A DNA stretch of 64,000 bases from positions 14,097,258-14,161,257 of the forward strand of contig CM052354.1 of NCBI GenBank assembly GCA_028551475.1, written 5' to 3'. The notes under the pieces were generated by a model. That model made no database searches. It was given only the letters and a program-made list of their open reading frames with translations, and was not told where the DNA came from. Of this stretch, positions 1 through 13,029 are shown one piece after another; position 1 is the stretch's first letter, and the number at the start of each line of letters is the position of its first letter. The stretch comes from Casuarina equisetifolia. Lineage: Eukaryota; Streptophyta; Magnoliopsida; Fagales; Casuarinaceae. The position numbers and the translations under genes are program-made.

Positions 1-727
1 TATTTAGTTAGGATTTAGCTAGATTAGTCAGGTTTTTTAAGTGGTGATTTAATTATATTTTTAAGCGTAAGGCTTATGTAGGCGTGAAGTAATGACATCA
101 TCCACGAACGTAATAATGATGTAAATTCCTTGTACACGTGAGAAACAGCAACTAATGAGAATCAAAACCAAAATACGCTCCCTGTGTGTCTTCTACCTTC
201 CCTCATAGACTGTTCGGTGGTTTCTTAGGGATTTGGATTATGGCTTCAGCGAATCCAAACACAACCCAGAACAGCCAAAATCCGTCCCTAGTTAATCCAA
301 ACTCCGCCCACCACAACCAAAAACGAAGGACCAACCGCATTAGCTGATTCAACTTCCCTTCGTGTACTGGATGGATACTTTTCATTGCCCAGATAAGGAA
401 GTTTTATGGTTACTGTAAAGAAACTCATTTCATCTGAAACGTTCCCTTCAGTGGCGTAAAATTACCAAGGAAAACTAATTGTATGAACTCAACGCTCAAC
501 TTTCCCAAACAAACACTGTGGAACAAGGTGAAAATGCTTGAACAGATCGAGACCCCATCTCGTAAAAACTTCAATTGAAGCAAGGTCACGAAAAAAATAA
601 CTGTTGCAAAGGAAAAGAGGAAAGTACTGAAACAAGATGAGATTCACCGTCTCTTCGACGTAACAAAGATTTTCTCAACAGGAAAGTTGACCGAGTGCCA
701 TCCCAAGCGTAAGACTAAGATGATTAG
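1..727. other. 3' flank of the CID gene, no supported gene
   Basis: This lies downstream of the CID stop codon, which reads leftwards. It should include the CID 3' UTR, but no poly(A) signal was clear enough to place its end. On the plus strand a short open stretch at 241-342 begins with ATG and is rich in Asn, Gln and Pro before a TGA. A further stretch at about 360-700 has only interrupted frames. It could be the decayed start of a retroelement gag, but no domain is recognisable. Confidence 0.4.
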
Positions 728-3700
728 TTAATGCAATGTTGGGTGACTAACTCTAGGTCTCACGGGTGTCTTTGAAGGACTTACCCTACAAATTCAACAA
801 GATAACAAATAAACAACAAAGAATAGTAGACAACATAAAATGATAATCCAGTTTGAGAAACACACCTGACGGGTTGGGTTCCCAGGACCATCCCACTGCA
901 ACTCAGTGCGTTGATGGCACTTTCTGCCTGCTCAGTAAAATAAAAGAACATCAATGGATTAAAAAAGACCCCCTTTCAGCATGCACGTGTAAGAGTATGT
1001 ATGTGCATATCTTCTGGTACGTATACTAGGTTGATTCTGTAGTCACATAAACGTATGCATGGACATGGGCACAAAAAAGTATGTATGTGCATATCTTCTG
1101 GTGCCAAATTGAGGGTTCATCGCATGCCATGGAAAATTGAATAAACAACATTCTACGTAGAGGAACCATTTTTGGTCAGAGATTACACTCCGATTTATTT
1201 ATGTGGTTTACTAGAAATTGGAAATGAAAAAAGAAAGGGACTCTTGTGTATCCTTGTTTCGGTTCACGTTACAAATAGTACAACTCTTACAGATCTATAC
1301 AAGAAAGATATCGGAGTTGAAGTATTTAATTATCCTGCCATACTTTTTTCTAGAAGGATTGACCTTATTTTTTTATGAAAAGAAAATATGCAAGTTAACC
1401 AACAGATACAGCCATCCATAGACAATTACCCAGACAAACTAGAGTAGCTCAGTTATTTCAACAAAAATGAGAGGAACAATCTATGAAAGACAGCCTATTT
1501 TTTTAAAGCTATCACCAGAGAACCAGCCAGTTCCTTAATAACATTTGAGCTCATTGCACTTCCGGATAATGAACTTGAGATATATAATGAACATAAGATG
1601 TATTTTGAAACTATTTTAAACTACTTAATTTTACAGCCAGGCAGTATCTCACCTTCAGAGAGGAAGGGAGATTATTCAAGTCTTAAATAGTTACAGAGAA
1701 AGGCTATTAGGTTGAGTGAGCATATTGCCTTGGTAGCCAACTATTACTTGTGCAACATCATTAGTCCCAAATTAGAAAGGGTTCAAACTGTTGTAAATAT
1801 ATAGAATTCAAACTTTCCCACAAAGGCTAAATAATTTTGAAATCTGTAAACTAAAACTTACAAGTGCAAATTCAACAAAAGCTATACGAGTCGAATGCAC
1901 ATGATCACCCAAAAGCCTCAGGCGAGTAACCTGTGAATTTAGAAAATGTCAATTATTATTCAACTTATAACACTAATTAAACACAATTCATGTTTAAGTA
2001 CTATCCCAACCTCACCACCACAAGCAGATTCAAAGAAGTTCTTCACTTCAGCTTGTGAAACCTGCATTTATGACCAAAATACATTATATGGGGAACCGAT
2101 CCAAGAAGAAATGAAGAATTGAAAAGACAACTCAAAGTAACTCAGTTAGTAGTACCACTAGAATGCTTAGAAGCAAATAGTTCAATAAAACCAACGGATT
2201 ACCTTCTTATCAATATTTGTACAATACACTGTCCTGGCACACATTTCCCGTTCGTCCTCTGACTGCAGTTATAGCAATCACCAAAAAGTTAAAAGATGTT
2301 CTGAACTGTGTAGCTGGTCGATTCAGAACATAAATGCAGCACGGGCCTCATGTAGAAATTAACACAAGTGAAACAGGCCAAAGAGTTCACGATCCATACC
2401 CTAGGAAGGAATGAAGGATTCACAGGAAGAATGGCAGTTTTTGAAGGTAAGACCCTAACTGGATAGTACCCAAGCATTGTCCCACCAAGATTTAGAGCTG
2501 CTCTGGCACCATCTGTTAGCACAAGATCCATGTAAGATGTAGGATATGCCTACTGTCATATTATAGGGGCGGGGGGCATGGGTGGGTGGGGGGCGCGCGG
2601 GGGGAAAAGGTAAAGGGTCCCAATTGGAAAAGAGTAAAAGGAAAACCAGTCAAATGACTTGCAGCAAAAACAATTAACTTACGCTCATCAGAGAACTCCA
2701 CAAATGCAAAACGAAGAACTGAATGTGGATCCCCACAAATTCGGCAATCATTAACCTTCAACAATAAAATGACAAGGAATTCATATCTCATCCGGCACAT
2801 CAGCCAAAGCAATGCCAATTATTAAAATGCTTATACCCCTCAAAAGTACAAACCAAGTCAACAAAGATAGCTATTACCAATACTTGAAGGCAAAGACGGC
2901 ATTTTCTTCCTCATAGGGCAACGAATGAAATTAATTTTATTTTTTTTAGGCGAGGAAAGTTGGCAGTAATTATTAGACTTTCAAAATCAAACACCTCTAG
3001 AAAGCATACAAGTCCAGGACAAAAATTCGGCACAAAGGAATTTAGCTAGCAGATCATCAAGGTTCAAAAATGTTGTTTCATATGAAATCCAAGCAAAGAT
3101 AAAAGAATTGTTTTATACAAATGCAAGAAAGTTAACTTCTTGAAAGAAGAACATAATACAGGAGTAGTCAAGTACAGGCCATTGCAAACAATTGCCCAAG
3201 TGATACGTCTAATATTATCAGACATTTGGAATGAATGAAGAAACATTCTTATGGCATTTATGAATAATTTGATTAAGGGCATATTGATAAAAAAGAAGCC
3301 ATATCAACCAAGCTAAATTAAATTGCAGGAAGGTTTTAAAAAGCATATCTACGACTGGCTATTTGGCAAGGGGAAAGTTGGTTGTTCAGGAGTTACGGTA
3401 ATTTGGAGTACTCATCATATCCTGGATCTCAGGCAATAATTTCCAATTGCACTGAGAGTATGCCAAAATTTTTGCATTTCAAGCTCAATCAAAGCAAGGA
3501 AAAATGGCCTTACACTTCCCTTGGTAAGTAACTAACTCCTTCAGAAAATTACGATCTGTCGAAAAGGATACATAAGCTACATCTCACAGAAATCCCAATA
3601 ACTATTTACAGTACATATCTAATGCACGTGGAAACAAAAGGCAACTAATAAAACACAAATAAAAGACAACATGAATCCAACTATTGTTAGCAAACACTAT

Positions 3701-6675
3701 AACCACCTATCTCTAAGAGCTGGCAAACGATCACAGAAGACAGTAAAGAGAATAACACCTCTGTTAACCTTTGCTAAGGGGCACACACAACAATGCTTCA
3801 GCAAATACATAATATGAAAGATATACATAAAAGGCAAAGATTTGAACACATCATAGAAACAATTACTTTAAATAACGTTCTTATATTGAACCTCACCTAA
3901 CAGAAGAATGTTCTTATAGTTGAAGAATCTGTAGTGATGGTGGATAACTGGAGGTATATACAACAGTAATGAGAAAAGATGAAAATGTCAAATTGCACCT
4001 ACCAAGGAAATCACAGACAGACAACGACAGAGCAAAATAGAATATGTTACTTTACGACTCTGTATATCACACTAAATGCTATTATGTCATTTGACTGGTC
4101 AGGAAAATTTTAGCTCTCCTAATCACAAAGCAGTGAAAATCTGATTCTAAAGCAATGAATAACCAAATCGTTTAAGCACATCCATTGCTTAGACTTTCAA
4201 TTTATGGTAAGAATTTTCCAGCAAATTGAAGCTATCCATGAGGTAAATTATAGGTTAGAAAGCTCCAATTCGTAAATAACTCAATAATCAGTCGAGCTTG
4301 GAAGAACACATCTCCAGCATGCCAGGCCTTGACACTCTTGTTCTTTGCATTCTAGATCTCTGATGATCATCACGAGTATTTACTTTTCATGTGACATTCC
4401 CTAACATGCATCTTTAATAGGCTTCTTTCATAGACTTTGTCCATCACAACAAAATTATGCATTAGAAAAATTAAAGGGAATGTCCAGTAAACATACTAGG
4501 ATGTAGAAACTACATAACAGCCACCAATCCCTACTAGATGACATGCAAAGGAATTCATCTCCCAGATATGCACAACTACCCACGTACATAACAATTCCAT
4601 ACACCACACCTTAAGAAGAGATGAAAATTTAGAAAAAAATAAAATAAAAATAATCCAAACAAAAGAATAGGGTTTTTAGTAAAGGAAAAAAAAGTAAGAG
4701 TACCACTAAATCAGGCTGGTAGAAGTTGCATGCCAAGTGTTGTAAAGGCTGCTAGAATAAAATAATGTATGCCAGCCAATTATCAAGGCTAAATTCCAGA
4801 AATATCAGACGCTGATCTACTAAAAATGTCATTCATGCCGGAAGTACTCATTAAGCAAATGTATGGGGATGTCTGAGATCAATAGAAGCAATGCTTTCAA
4901 GAATAATATCCGCTGCCTAAATTCCAGAATTCTTTTATTTTGTAAGCTACTCTAGAAACATAAAAGGCTTGAGGGAAGTTGCAGAGCAACATCATGACAA
5001 CTTCTTTACAAGTTGTAAGCCTTCTTCAGAACATGGAAAAAGATAAATAACTTAGAATGAAGCAACTGAGTTGAAACTAATAACTGTAAAAGGTGCTCTA
5101 AACGAGGCAAACTATTATCAAAGAATCATAATGAAACGCCTAGAGTCAATCATCATAGCAACTAGTGACATGAAAAATAGATCAATCAATAACAAAGTGC
5201 GCATTGAAACTTACTTGGCCACAATTACTAAATAAGGCAGCAAGCCGCTCTTCCGTGACCTAAGTCAGTGAGGAAATAGATTTATCAGAACTATTACTCC
5301 AAAAGCAAACAAAAGAGACTATATATTGATATATCTATTGCTCTAAAATCAGAACAAGAAAAATATTGTCTCAACATTTGACAATTAAGGTGAGTAGAAA
5401 TTCTCACAACTTTCACTTACATGTTGGTCAATATCAGAAACATAAACTGTTCTTCTAATACTATCCTCCCTTTGTGCTCTGAAAGATCTTGCGTTCAACC
5501 TTCCCCCCTGGTTATAGTTGTTTCTTCTCTGAAATTACAAACTTAAAGCATCAGCAATTATATAGTGAAGAAATATAACTGATTCAAAGATTGTGAAATA
5601 TCAATGCTTGTAGGAAGACTTTTCTCGGATCAAAACTTAAAATTTGACCGAAAATTGGAAAATATTGAGGATAATACCACAAAATTGTGCAACATACAAA
5701 TAGAATCGTTATCACTAGAAAATTAACTCGTGTTGTAACTTTTCCTTTAATTTACACAAACAATAAATTTGATAAGAAATCAAAATTTAAAGTAAACTGA
5801 CAAAAGTGGGCACAAGAAAAAAAAATCCAACACAGCTTTCACACAGAAATTAATTTCTGGATGAGAATACGATATCCAGGTAGCAGCCCAAAGCTGAAAA
5901 AGAAGAACTACAAAGGAAAGGCCAAACCCCAGCTTGATAAGAACACCAAACAAGTACCATCGTAAATTCAGACAATCAGTTGAACTGGAGAATTTCGTTT
6001 TAACTCCAAAAATTGTACAAAGAGGAATTGAATATAATCTCAGTTAACGGGATCCAGCTAAAAAAATAGGGGAAAAGGAAAGAGAAAGGTAATAACAGCA
6101 TCGACGCTAGAACCTTTTCTGAAAACGCGCTAACTTTCATAACCTGTCAAAACACAACCTATCATGCAAATTCGAAAAACAGTGCCCCTTAATTAACCAA
6201 TTCAGACACTAAACTTTAACCACATGACACCAATAAATAATAAAATACTAGAGTTAACAAGCAATGACAAAGAAAACTCAATTAGCCCGAATACATATAC
6301 ACACCAAACAAACGACAAAACCGAGTAAAAACCATAATTCATACAGTAGAGGAAAACTGAAACCAGGAAAGATATAAATACAATGAGAAATCAAGTGCGG
6401 ATGATCATTACCCTCCGATTGTTAGAATTAATATCGTTTCCCGACGGCTTATTGGCCGTGGAAAAATAGTTGGGCGACAATTGACCGCTGTTGTGACAAT
6501 GATTATTGCTCTGATGTTGAGAGTAAGACGAAGGAAAGAACTCCTTGGCCAAAGGATTCAACTTTTTGAACATATCAACAAGCTTCTGCAAATTGACCTC
6601 CGATTCCGATTTGGGTTTCGAATCCATGTTATTGGCAGCCGCTGTCTCAGCGGACACATCAGCCACCGCAGCCAT
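728..6675 (-). CDS. CID: CID8-13 type PABP-interacting RNA-binding protein (PAM2 + two RRMs), 10 coding exons
   Basis: Exons read by eye on the minus strand: 6675-6412, 5528-5421, 5259-5215, 2755-2683, 2512-2400, 2262-2203, 2061-2011, 1930-1862, 927-866, 785-728. All introns start GT and end AG. The exons sum to 903 nt, giving 300 residues and TAA. Residues 39-48 (LNPLAKEFFP) match the PAM2 motif that binds the MLLE domain of poly(A)-binding protein. Residues 87-108 are basic, as in the nuclear signal of this family. RRM1 runs about 115-190, with RNP2 VYVSDI and RNP1 RFAFVEF. RRM2 runs about 212-285, with RNP2 VYCTNI and RNP1 RIAFVEF. The C-terminus ends soon after a KTPVRPR motif. The PAM2 plus two-RRM order is that of Arabidopsis CID8-CID13, and the length is in the family range. 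The expected role is mRNA binding and regulation through PABP. No frame break was seen, so it looks functional; which paralogue it is cannot be said. Confidence 0.93.
2756..5214 (-). other. Long third intron of the CID gene
   Basis: This 2.46-kb interval separates exon 3 (ending after Cys-Gly-Gln) from exon 4 (beginning Val-Asn-Asp-Cys). It is far longer than the other introns apart from intron 8. It is AT-rich with no open frame of note, no LTR ends and no protein domain on either strand. I see no insertion inside it. Confidence 0.7.
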
Positions 6676-7200
6676 AGAATCCCAGAGCCCAAAAATAAAG
6701 AAAAAATATCACAGAGTCAAGTATAAATTCAGAGAATATAAATGGGTAAATGGGCAAACTAAAGAGCACTTCTCACCCCCCCTCCCCCCCCCCCCAAACC
6801 CTCTATTTCGTTATTGTTTGGAATTGTGAATAAGAAAGTTGAGGATTTGGAAGGGCGACAATGCGATAGGGTTTAAGAATATGTCAACAATAAACGAAAA
6901 GGAGGCCAGTAATATGGTCTAACTAAGGAAAAATATGCTCGTAAAAGGAAAGAATGGGAGAGAGATAAAGCTTTGAGGAATATGATCAGGAGGAAGATGA
7001 ATTGCAGAGAAAGGGTTTTTGGTTTTGATTTTGGCTTCGGCCTCGGCTTTGACTTTTACGGGCTTGTTTGCTTCTTCCTTTTTTGTCTGCTTTTTTTTTT
7101 TAATTCTCTTTTCAGTATTTCCAATCAGAGCAGGAGCGAGAGAAACAAAAAGGACTATTAAAGTGACAGACGTTAAAAAAGGGGCAGAGAAGGACAGCTA
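6676..7200 (-). promoter_or_regulatory. Probable 5' UTR and promoter of the CID gene
   Basis: This region lies directly upstream of the CID start codon at 6675. A run of C at about 6777-6793 (G-rich on the gene's strand) and a long T tract at 7091-7102 are the obvious simple sequences. On the minus strand the 6960-7080 block is rich in CAAAA and CCGAAGCC-like units, and a CCAAT box on the plus strand lies near 7121. AT-rich candidates near 6720-6745 are so close to the ATG that they are more likely UTR. The transcription start cannot be fixed from sequence alone. Confidence 0.45.
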
Positions 7201-7741
7201 AGGTAAAGATGACTTGAGAAGTTGCTTTTGTTGCCATCTGGGGACAACCACGGCTGCTTTTGGGCCTTTTATTATTAATCATCAGTTGAGATTGTGTGAA
7301 AACTTCTATGGCCATCTACTTTACTTACTCATGATCCGTCCAGAACCTAATACTCTCTACTAAGATAGATCATCCTCAGTTTTCCCTTTTCCTTGCTCGT
7401 CAAGGACAAGTGGTTAGAACATTACCATATACAACAAACACTCGAACACAGGTTATTGCGAGCCATACAATAATACAGCAAGCATTGCACCACACTTCAA
7501 TTTGGTATAGATTCTCACCTTTTGATTCCTATTATAGCCTATTCTGCTCCAGCTTTGTTATTCGCACTAGGTGGTTATCACTTTATAAATTACCAATTAG
7601 TTGCAACTGCCAGCGGAGGGTTCTCCCTACTTTGCAACTTTGGGCCACATTTCAAATCATGTTGTTACGTATCAATCTTGATGGACATTTAGGACTTCTC
7701 TCTTCAAACCAAAAGGAAGCACTCCTAATACAATTGTTGAA

Positions 7742-8035
7742 GGTAGATGTTATCGAAAGTGAGAGGACAGGCCTTTGATTTTATAAGTATTGATATTTTC
7801 TCACCTAATACATTAAGATTTTGGAATAAACTCTTATACTTTAATATAGTAGTAAAGTCAGGGATAAACTTTCAACTCTTATGCCGAAAGTTGGTCTTGT
7901 TTTTACATACAATACTTATTCAATATGCATATAAAAGAAAGTGTTGAAGATAGGTGTTATCAAAAGTGAGAGACTAGCCCTTTGGTTTTATAAGTGTTAA
8001 GGCTTTCTAATTTAATGTCTTAAGGTTTTAAAATG
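7742..8035. repeat. Imperfect direct duplication, units about 207 bp apart
   Basis: About 85 bp beginning near 7742 recurs near 7949. Both contain a TGTTATC-aAAGTGAGAG block, then a CCTTTGRTTTTATAAGT block and a TTAAGRTTTT block. The wording resembles the ends of plant copia LTRs, so this may be a decayed LTR pair or a local duplication. Confidence 0.5.
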
Positions 8036-8099
8036 AGCCATCACATTTTGATAACAATTTTGTCATTTGTTTCTATTTTATATTGTCGTGTATGTGTGT

Positions 8100-8360
8100 A
8101 TTTATTAAGACTAAAAAAATACTAGAAAAAAAAACATAAAAATGAGGTTCTTAATATTTTTGATAAAAGATACAAATACTCAATTTAAAAGTTAATTAAA
8201 GAATTGGGATAGTAATTCAATTTATCTAAAATTCATCATAAGGAACTATATATTCAATGTGAGACTTTTGTTTTGTATACAATACATTTATTTATTAAGA
8301 CTAAACAAATTTTGGCAAAACAAATGGACAAAAAAATGAGCCTCTTAATACTTCACTAAT
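8100..8360. repeat. Imperfect direct duplication, units about 187 bp apart
   Basis: The block TTTATTAAGACTAAA recurs at about 8102 and 8290. Each copy is followed by an A-rich run and an AAAATGAG-CTCTTAATA block. It is degraded and without coding content. Confidence 0.45.
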
Positions 8361-8721
8361 CCTAACGTAAACAAAATGAAATTAAAACTCCTTAAGAAAA
8401 GCTTCTTCTTTTTTATGTTTCTTTTTTCCCTCCTCGAAACTTATATCATTCTTAATCACATATTATGTGATTCTTTAAAAATCTAAATAGCTTTTGGCAA
8501 GAAATGGCAGGATAGGGAGGTACTAGGGAAAGAGGCTACTGGAGAATGCCCAAAACTGCCGTTTAGTGAAAAATATGAACCAGTTGTCAACCCTTGGTGC
8601 CTATAGAGACACATAAAACAACAATAAAGTTAGTTGAGGTGGACATGGGAGCCTTTTAAGAAGAGTCACATTGTTAAAGGAAAAAAAAATTACAAACAAT
8701 AAGAAGGTATTCAGAATGTGG

Positions 8722-9377
8722 TGTTGGCTTATTTTATAAGCTTATGTAATGTAGGCTTATATTGATGTATAGCTTATTAGTTTGAGAAAAGTATAAACTA
8801 ATTCTCTTATAAAGGTATATTGATGTAAATAATATTAGTCTAGTTACATAAGATAGATTTTGACATTGATTGCAAATATGGTGTTAGCCAGTGTGAGCTT
8901 TTATGCATCCTATAGAACTATGATGAGTCGGGACTATTTAGTTTAGCACAATATAAGTTATATTGGTTAAGTTCCCACTTTAGCTCAGTATATGTGCATT
9001 GGAATATATATATATTGAAATCAGGCTTATGGTAAGGGCATAAAGGTCATTTCACCAATATCTATATTTTTCTCTATTTAACAAAACATTATCAAATTTT
9101 ATGTGATTGTTCCTTAAATAAATACCCTTTTGCATATATTTTCTCTCTATCACTAAGCATTCTTGTAATTAATTTCATTATGGGTTTTTTACTTCTCATC
9201 CGCTAGTACAATCAAAGTAATAGAAGGTAAAATCTTAGCCAAAGATTATCCTAAAAATGTAGTCACATTCAAGTACATAATTCTCATTTTAGTTTTACAT
9301 TTAAACCCATTTTCAATTTATGATTGATATATTAGATCCTAACTTAAAACCTCATTTGAGGTGATTATTTTCTAAAA
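8722..9377 (+). repeat. 5' LTR of copia element A
   Basis: It begins TGTTGGCTTATTTTATAAG. Its first 350-360 bp match 34271-34612 in the same orientation, through a conserved CATTTCACC and CTATATTTTTCTCTATTTAA block. It ends just before a TGGTATCA primer-site match at 9380. The last 290 bp have no counterpart at the right because that LTR is cut short. A (TA)n run lies near 9006. Confidence 0.83.
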
Positions 9378-9379
9378 TT

Positions 9380-9392
9380 TGGTATCAAAATC
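9380..9392 (+). other. Primer binding site of element A (tRNA-iMet type)
   Basis: TGGTATCAAAATC follows the 5' LTR within a few bases. Its first eight bases equal the start of the usual plant copia site, complementary to the 3' end of initiator tRNA-Met. Confidence 0.65.
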
Positions 9393-12211
9393 ATTTAACA
9401 TCAATTTGGGTTGAAAAATGGGTATGAAACAAGATTTTTAATAAAAACATTATTATTTTTAGTTTTAAAAAGGCATTTCTCGTAACCCATTTTTGGTTAC
9501 TTTTTGTTTGGAATTTCAAATTTCAATTTTGACTAAACAAGTGCTGGTTTTTATAAACTAACACTAGATTCGAAAATCCTTGGACTTTCAAGAGTCTGAG
9601 GATGTGCTTTTCATTCGTTGTTGGTGGCATCTCCGATAGGGTTAAGTTCGACACAAATGAACCCAAATTGGGTTTTCTAGTGAAACGGTGCCAACTGGCC
9701 ACCATAAACCCATCAAAGGTTTTCCATGTGCCGATGTGCATAGTAGTACCTCGTTTGGCAGCAGAACCAACCAAACGATGGCTGAATCGAGCATATTGGC
9801 TGAAACAATCGAAATGGGTTGAAACTACCTAATACTGTTGAACCAAACTCGCAACGTCTTCTGCAAACACATGTATGTAGGCACATAGGCTCTCCATTTT
9901 GAACCTAATTTTCACCAAAATTTTGATCTTCATGGTGTGCCCCATGTGTAAGGTATAATGACCAACAAAGAAGGGGGAGGGGGGTTTGAATTGGTTTTCT
10001 AAAAGACAATGGAACAATGACCTATTTAAACCCAACAATTAGATATCAAATATGACTAAAAGATAGACAAACAAACAAGTGCAAAGCAAGCATAGATAGC
10101 AAGAAAGAACAACAAATTTTCCACAGTGGTTCGACCCTTTTCACCTACTTCCACCCTCTTTTTCTTTCAACACAACCAGTTGGATTCCTCTTTACTAATA
10201 AGGATGGAGAAAACCCTCTTCACACTTTTAACTTCTTCTCAAGGAGTTACACAAGCTACCAATTACAAAGATAAGGTTGACTTAACTTTAACACAATAGC
10301 AATTCCTTAAAGATATATGATTTGAAAGGAATAATGCTTACCAAAGGGCTAATTGAAGATATACAATGTCAATCCTAGCACTAACCATAAAACCCCCAAA
10401 ATGTTGTCAAGTTAGGGTTTTGGATTTATAACTATATTTATGTGCATATAGTGTGTATTGATCAATTAGCACATAAATAAACAAATACAAGAATGATAGA
10501 TCATAAAGAAATGATCTTCAAAGAATGTCAATGATTGTCACCCCAAATTAGGTAATACTATTGGATCAAAGTAAAATGGCAGTAAATGAATGAATCCTCA
10601 ATGCTTCTTATAATCTCTCAAGTATATGGTTAGAAAAGCTCTCAATAAATCATCAAGAAGGGCTTTTATATGAAATCCAAATAACCGAACCATTTTAGGG
10701 TTTTCTATCAAACCTGACATCACTACAATAATCTTTTCGCTAGAAAGTGAGAGGATTTCCATCAATCAATAATAGAGTCTTCAAATCTTACTCTCAGTCA
10801 ACCATTCTAAAAAAGTAGTTTCTTCTTAAAACTTCCCATTGGAGAATCTCATCTCAGAAAGAAAGAGGGACAGAAACCATGTGAAGAATAGAATGGGGCT
10901 AGGGCTTCTTGGACTCAGTTGAGCATTTAAATTTTGTAGCCTCTTAATTAGTTGAATGGGGTTTTTCTGAATGTCGAGCTTGGACCGAATGACTATTATA
11001 TAGATTTCTTCATTAGATGGGTATCACTTAATTGGGCTGAGACTTGATCAGCCTACTTTGTGCGGGCTTTAAGTAAGCTTCAAGCATTAAGTGACCTGTT
11101 TCATGCGAGTCTTGAAATAAGCTTCAGGTGGCCTACTTCATGCAGGCCTTAAAGCTTGTTTCATGCAAGCCTTAAGTAAGCTTTAAATGCTCTGTAAATA
11201 CAATAAACCTAACATCATTTTTCTTAAGAAAAATGCTATGCAACTATTACCTTATTAATTAAAATATTATTTTTTAGCATATATGAAGTTGCTTTATAGA
11301 GGAATGTAAGAACTTAATTACTTTATAATATCATTTATTGATATTATACTTTGTACACCTTTTATTTCCTTTATGTTCAATATTACACATAAACATATGA
11401 AAAACACTTATACAAATATTATATGCAACCAAAAGTTTGTCACAACAAAATATACCTTTTTCCAACACCATGTTGCATTTTATTGTGTTTTGATTGCAAT
11501 TTTAATCAATTTGCTTGATGCTTGAGATATTTTATTATTTTTTATGCAATAAATTTATTTTGTGTGATGTGCATTTGTGTAAGACACGTTTGGATACGAC
11601 AAATTTTGATATGCATTATGTTTTAGCATAAATTTGGTCATCTATTTGCATACTATTATAATCATACACAATTTTTGAATATATAGGATGCAATTTGTGC
11701 AACAATTGTGTGTTGTCTTTATGTAATTCAAAGACAAATGCTCCTAGTCGATTAGATCTGAATTATATGTTTATATAGTGAGCAATATTTTGGCTTATAT
11801 CTACGATACAAGTGGGTCTCATGTTTTGTTAGGTTATAAGCACCACAATGGCATAGCTTGCTTGAATTATGTGATTCCAATATTATGTTGTAGTTGGATA
11901 TCTTCAGTTATGGTGTGTGGATATACTCCTAGAAGAGGTAACTATATATTAGGATTTGGAGAATTGCGTAGTTTGTATACATTAGTTTGGCTAATCTAAA
12001 TAGTCTATACACCCATAGGTGGTGGACTATGAGGGTTGAATTTTGGCTTATGATTGCTACTACATTAAAAGTGTTACAATTATATATCATTCATTCTGCC
12101 CATAGGTGTTTGTATGATGATGTAAACTCTCTTTTGGTTTCCTCACATGATGCTAATGTTATGCATCATTTTATATTCAATCACTTTTTCTATAAACAAT
12201 GCTTAAGTTAC
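9393..12211 (+). other. Leader region of element A, interrupted by solo LTR I
   Basis: This is the interval between the primer site and the first recognisable gag codons. After removing solo LTR I it is about 1.3 kb, which is long for a copia leader and may hide other debris. Short open stretches at 9602-9832 and 11778-11999 show no recognisable domain. Confidence 0.5.
9947..11467 (-). mobile_element. Solo LTR I (Sirevirus-like), perfect TSD CCATG
   Basis: This 1521-bp LTR is bracketed by CCATG at 9942-9946 and 11468-11472. Its left end resembles the left end of the element B LTRs (TGT..GG-TA..ATG followed by a G-run and TTGAATTG). Its right end matches theirs (GTCACAACAAAA ... TTCCAACA). 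The conserved CACAGTGGTTCG block is at about 10122. No internal region is present, so it is a recombined solo LTR. It sits in the leader of element A. Confidence 0.88.
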
Positions 12212-12970
12212 TGTTGAGGTTCTTATTGGTTTTAACTATAAGAAATGGAAAGATGATGTTTTGTTTGCTTTAGAAGCAACAAAAATAAGTAGTACTCTTA
12301 AAATGGATAAGCCTGTTGATTTGACTCTACAAAGTATTGAGAAGCAAAAGCTTTAGTATGCTACATGGGAAAAATGTAATAGCTTTTGCCTACTAACAAT
12401 GAGAAAGACCATGTGATTTTCTAGAGGAATGCAAAACTAAAGAGTTTTTTTAGGCAGTGACACAATGTAATAAAGCATCATCTCATGTTGAGGTTAGTTC
12501 ATTGATGCAAGCACTTTTTAACATGAGGTATAATGAAATTGAGAATATCATAGATTATATTATAAGGATAATATAGTATCAGATGAAGCTTAAGCCCTCA
12601 GTATGGCTTTTTCAAACCAGAGCATTGTGCATTAGGCTTTGATTAGTTTTCCTACTAATTATATCATTATTAAGACATCCTATAAGAATAGTTTAGAGAA
12701 TAGGATTATTGATGACTTGATAGTGAAGCTTATGGTTGAAGATGATAAATTAAAGACTAAAAAGTTACATTTAGTTCTACTTTTTCAAGCTTCCAATTCT
12801 AGTAAAGATAAGAAGTTCATAAATCAACCTCATAAGCAGTTAAAGTTACTCATCCTAGTAATAAGGAATCAAGGTCTTCTAGTAACAAGTTAGGAGTAAA
12901 CATGAAAGATATTCAATATTTATTTTGTAAGAAAATGGGACATATATTATTGAAAGTTTAAGAAATGGTT
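12212..12970 (+). pseudogene. gag of element A (decayed), ending in a zinc knuckle
   Basis: The translation shows the copia gag signature FNYKKWKDDVLFAL near 12225, then a block with repeated Trp and Lys matching the UBN2-type capsid region. The stretch at 12639-12893 matches the capsid C-terminal and linker part. At about 12910-12955 FCKKMGHILLK is a CCHC knuckle whose first and last cysteines are lost. Several stops interrupt the frame. Confidence 0.8.
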
Positions 12971-13029
12971 AGCTAAACATCAAGCTAAAGGTAAAAAAAA
13001 TTTTGTTCATGTTTGCGAAACTAATTTAT

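Larger units (their letters stand above)
7201..8721. other. Intergenic, AT-rich, with two local duplications
   Basis: This separates the CID promoter from the left LTR of element A. Open stretches here (for example 7410-7778, plus) show no recognisable domain. Two imperfect direct duplications lie at 7742-8035 and 8100-8360 and look like remnants of older LTR-type repeats. Nothing else is supported. Confidence 0.5.

Noticed and set aside
1..120. Similarity of the window's left edge to 58630-58700
   Set aside because: The shared part is only a GATTTAATTATATT-like AT-rich stretch, too short and low in complexity to call a repeat pair.
7410..7778. 122-codon plus-strand open frame upstream of element A
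   Set aside because: It runs into a degraded direct duplication, has no domain and starts in sequence that looks like retroelement debris.
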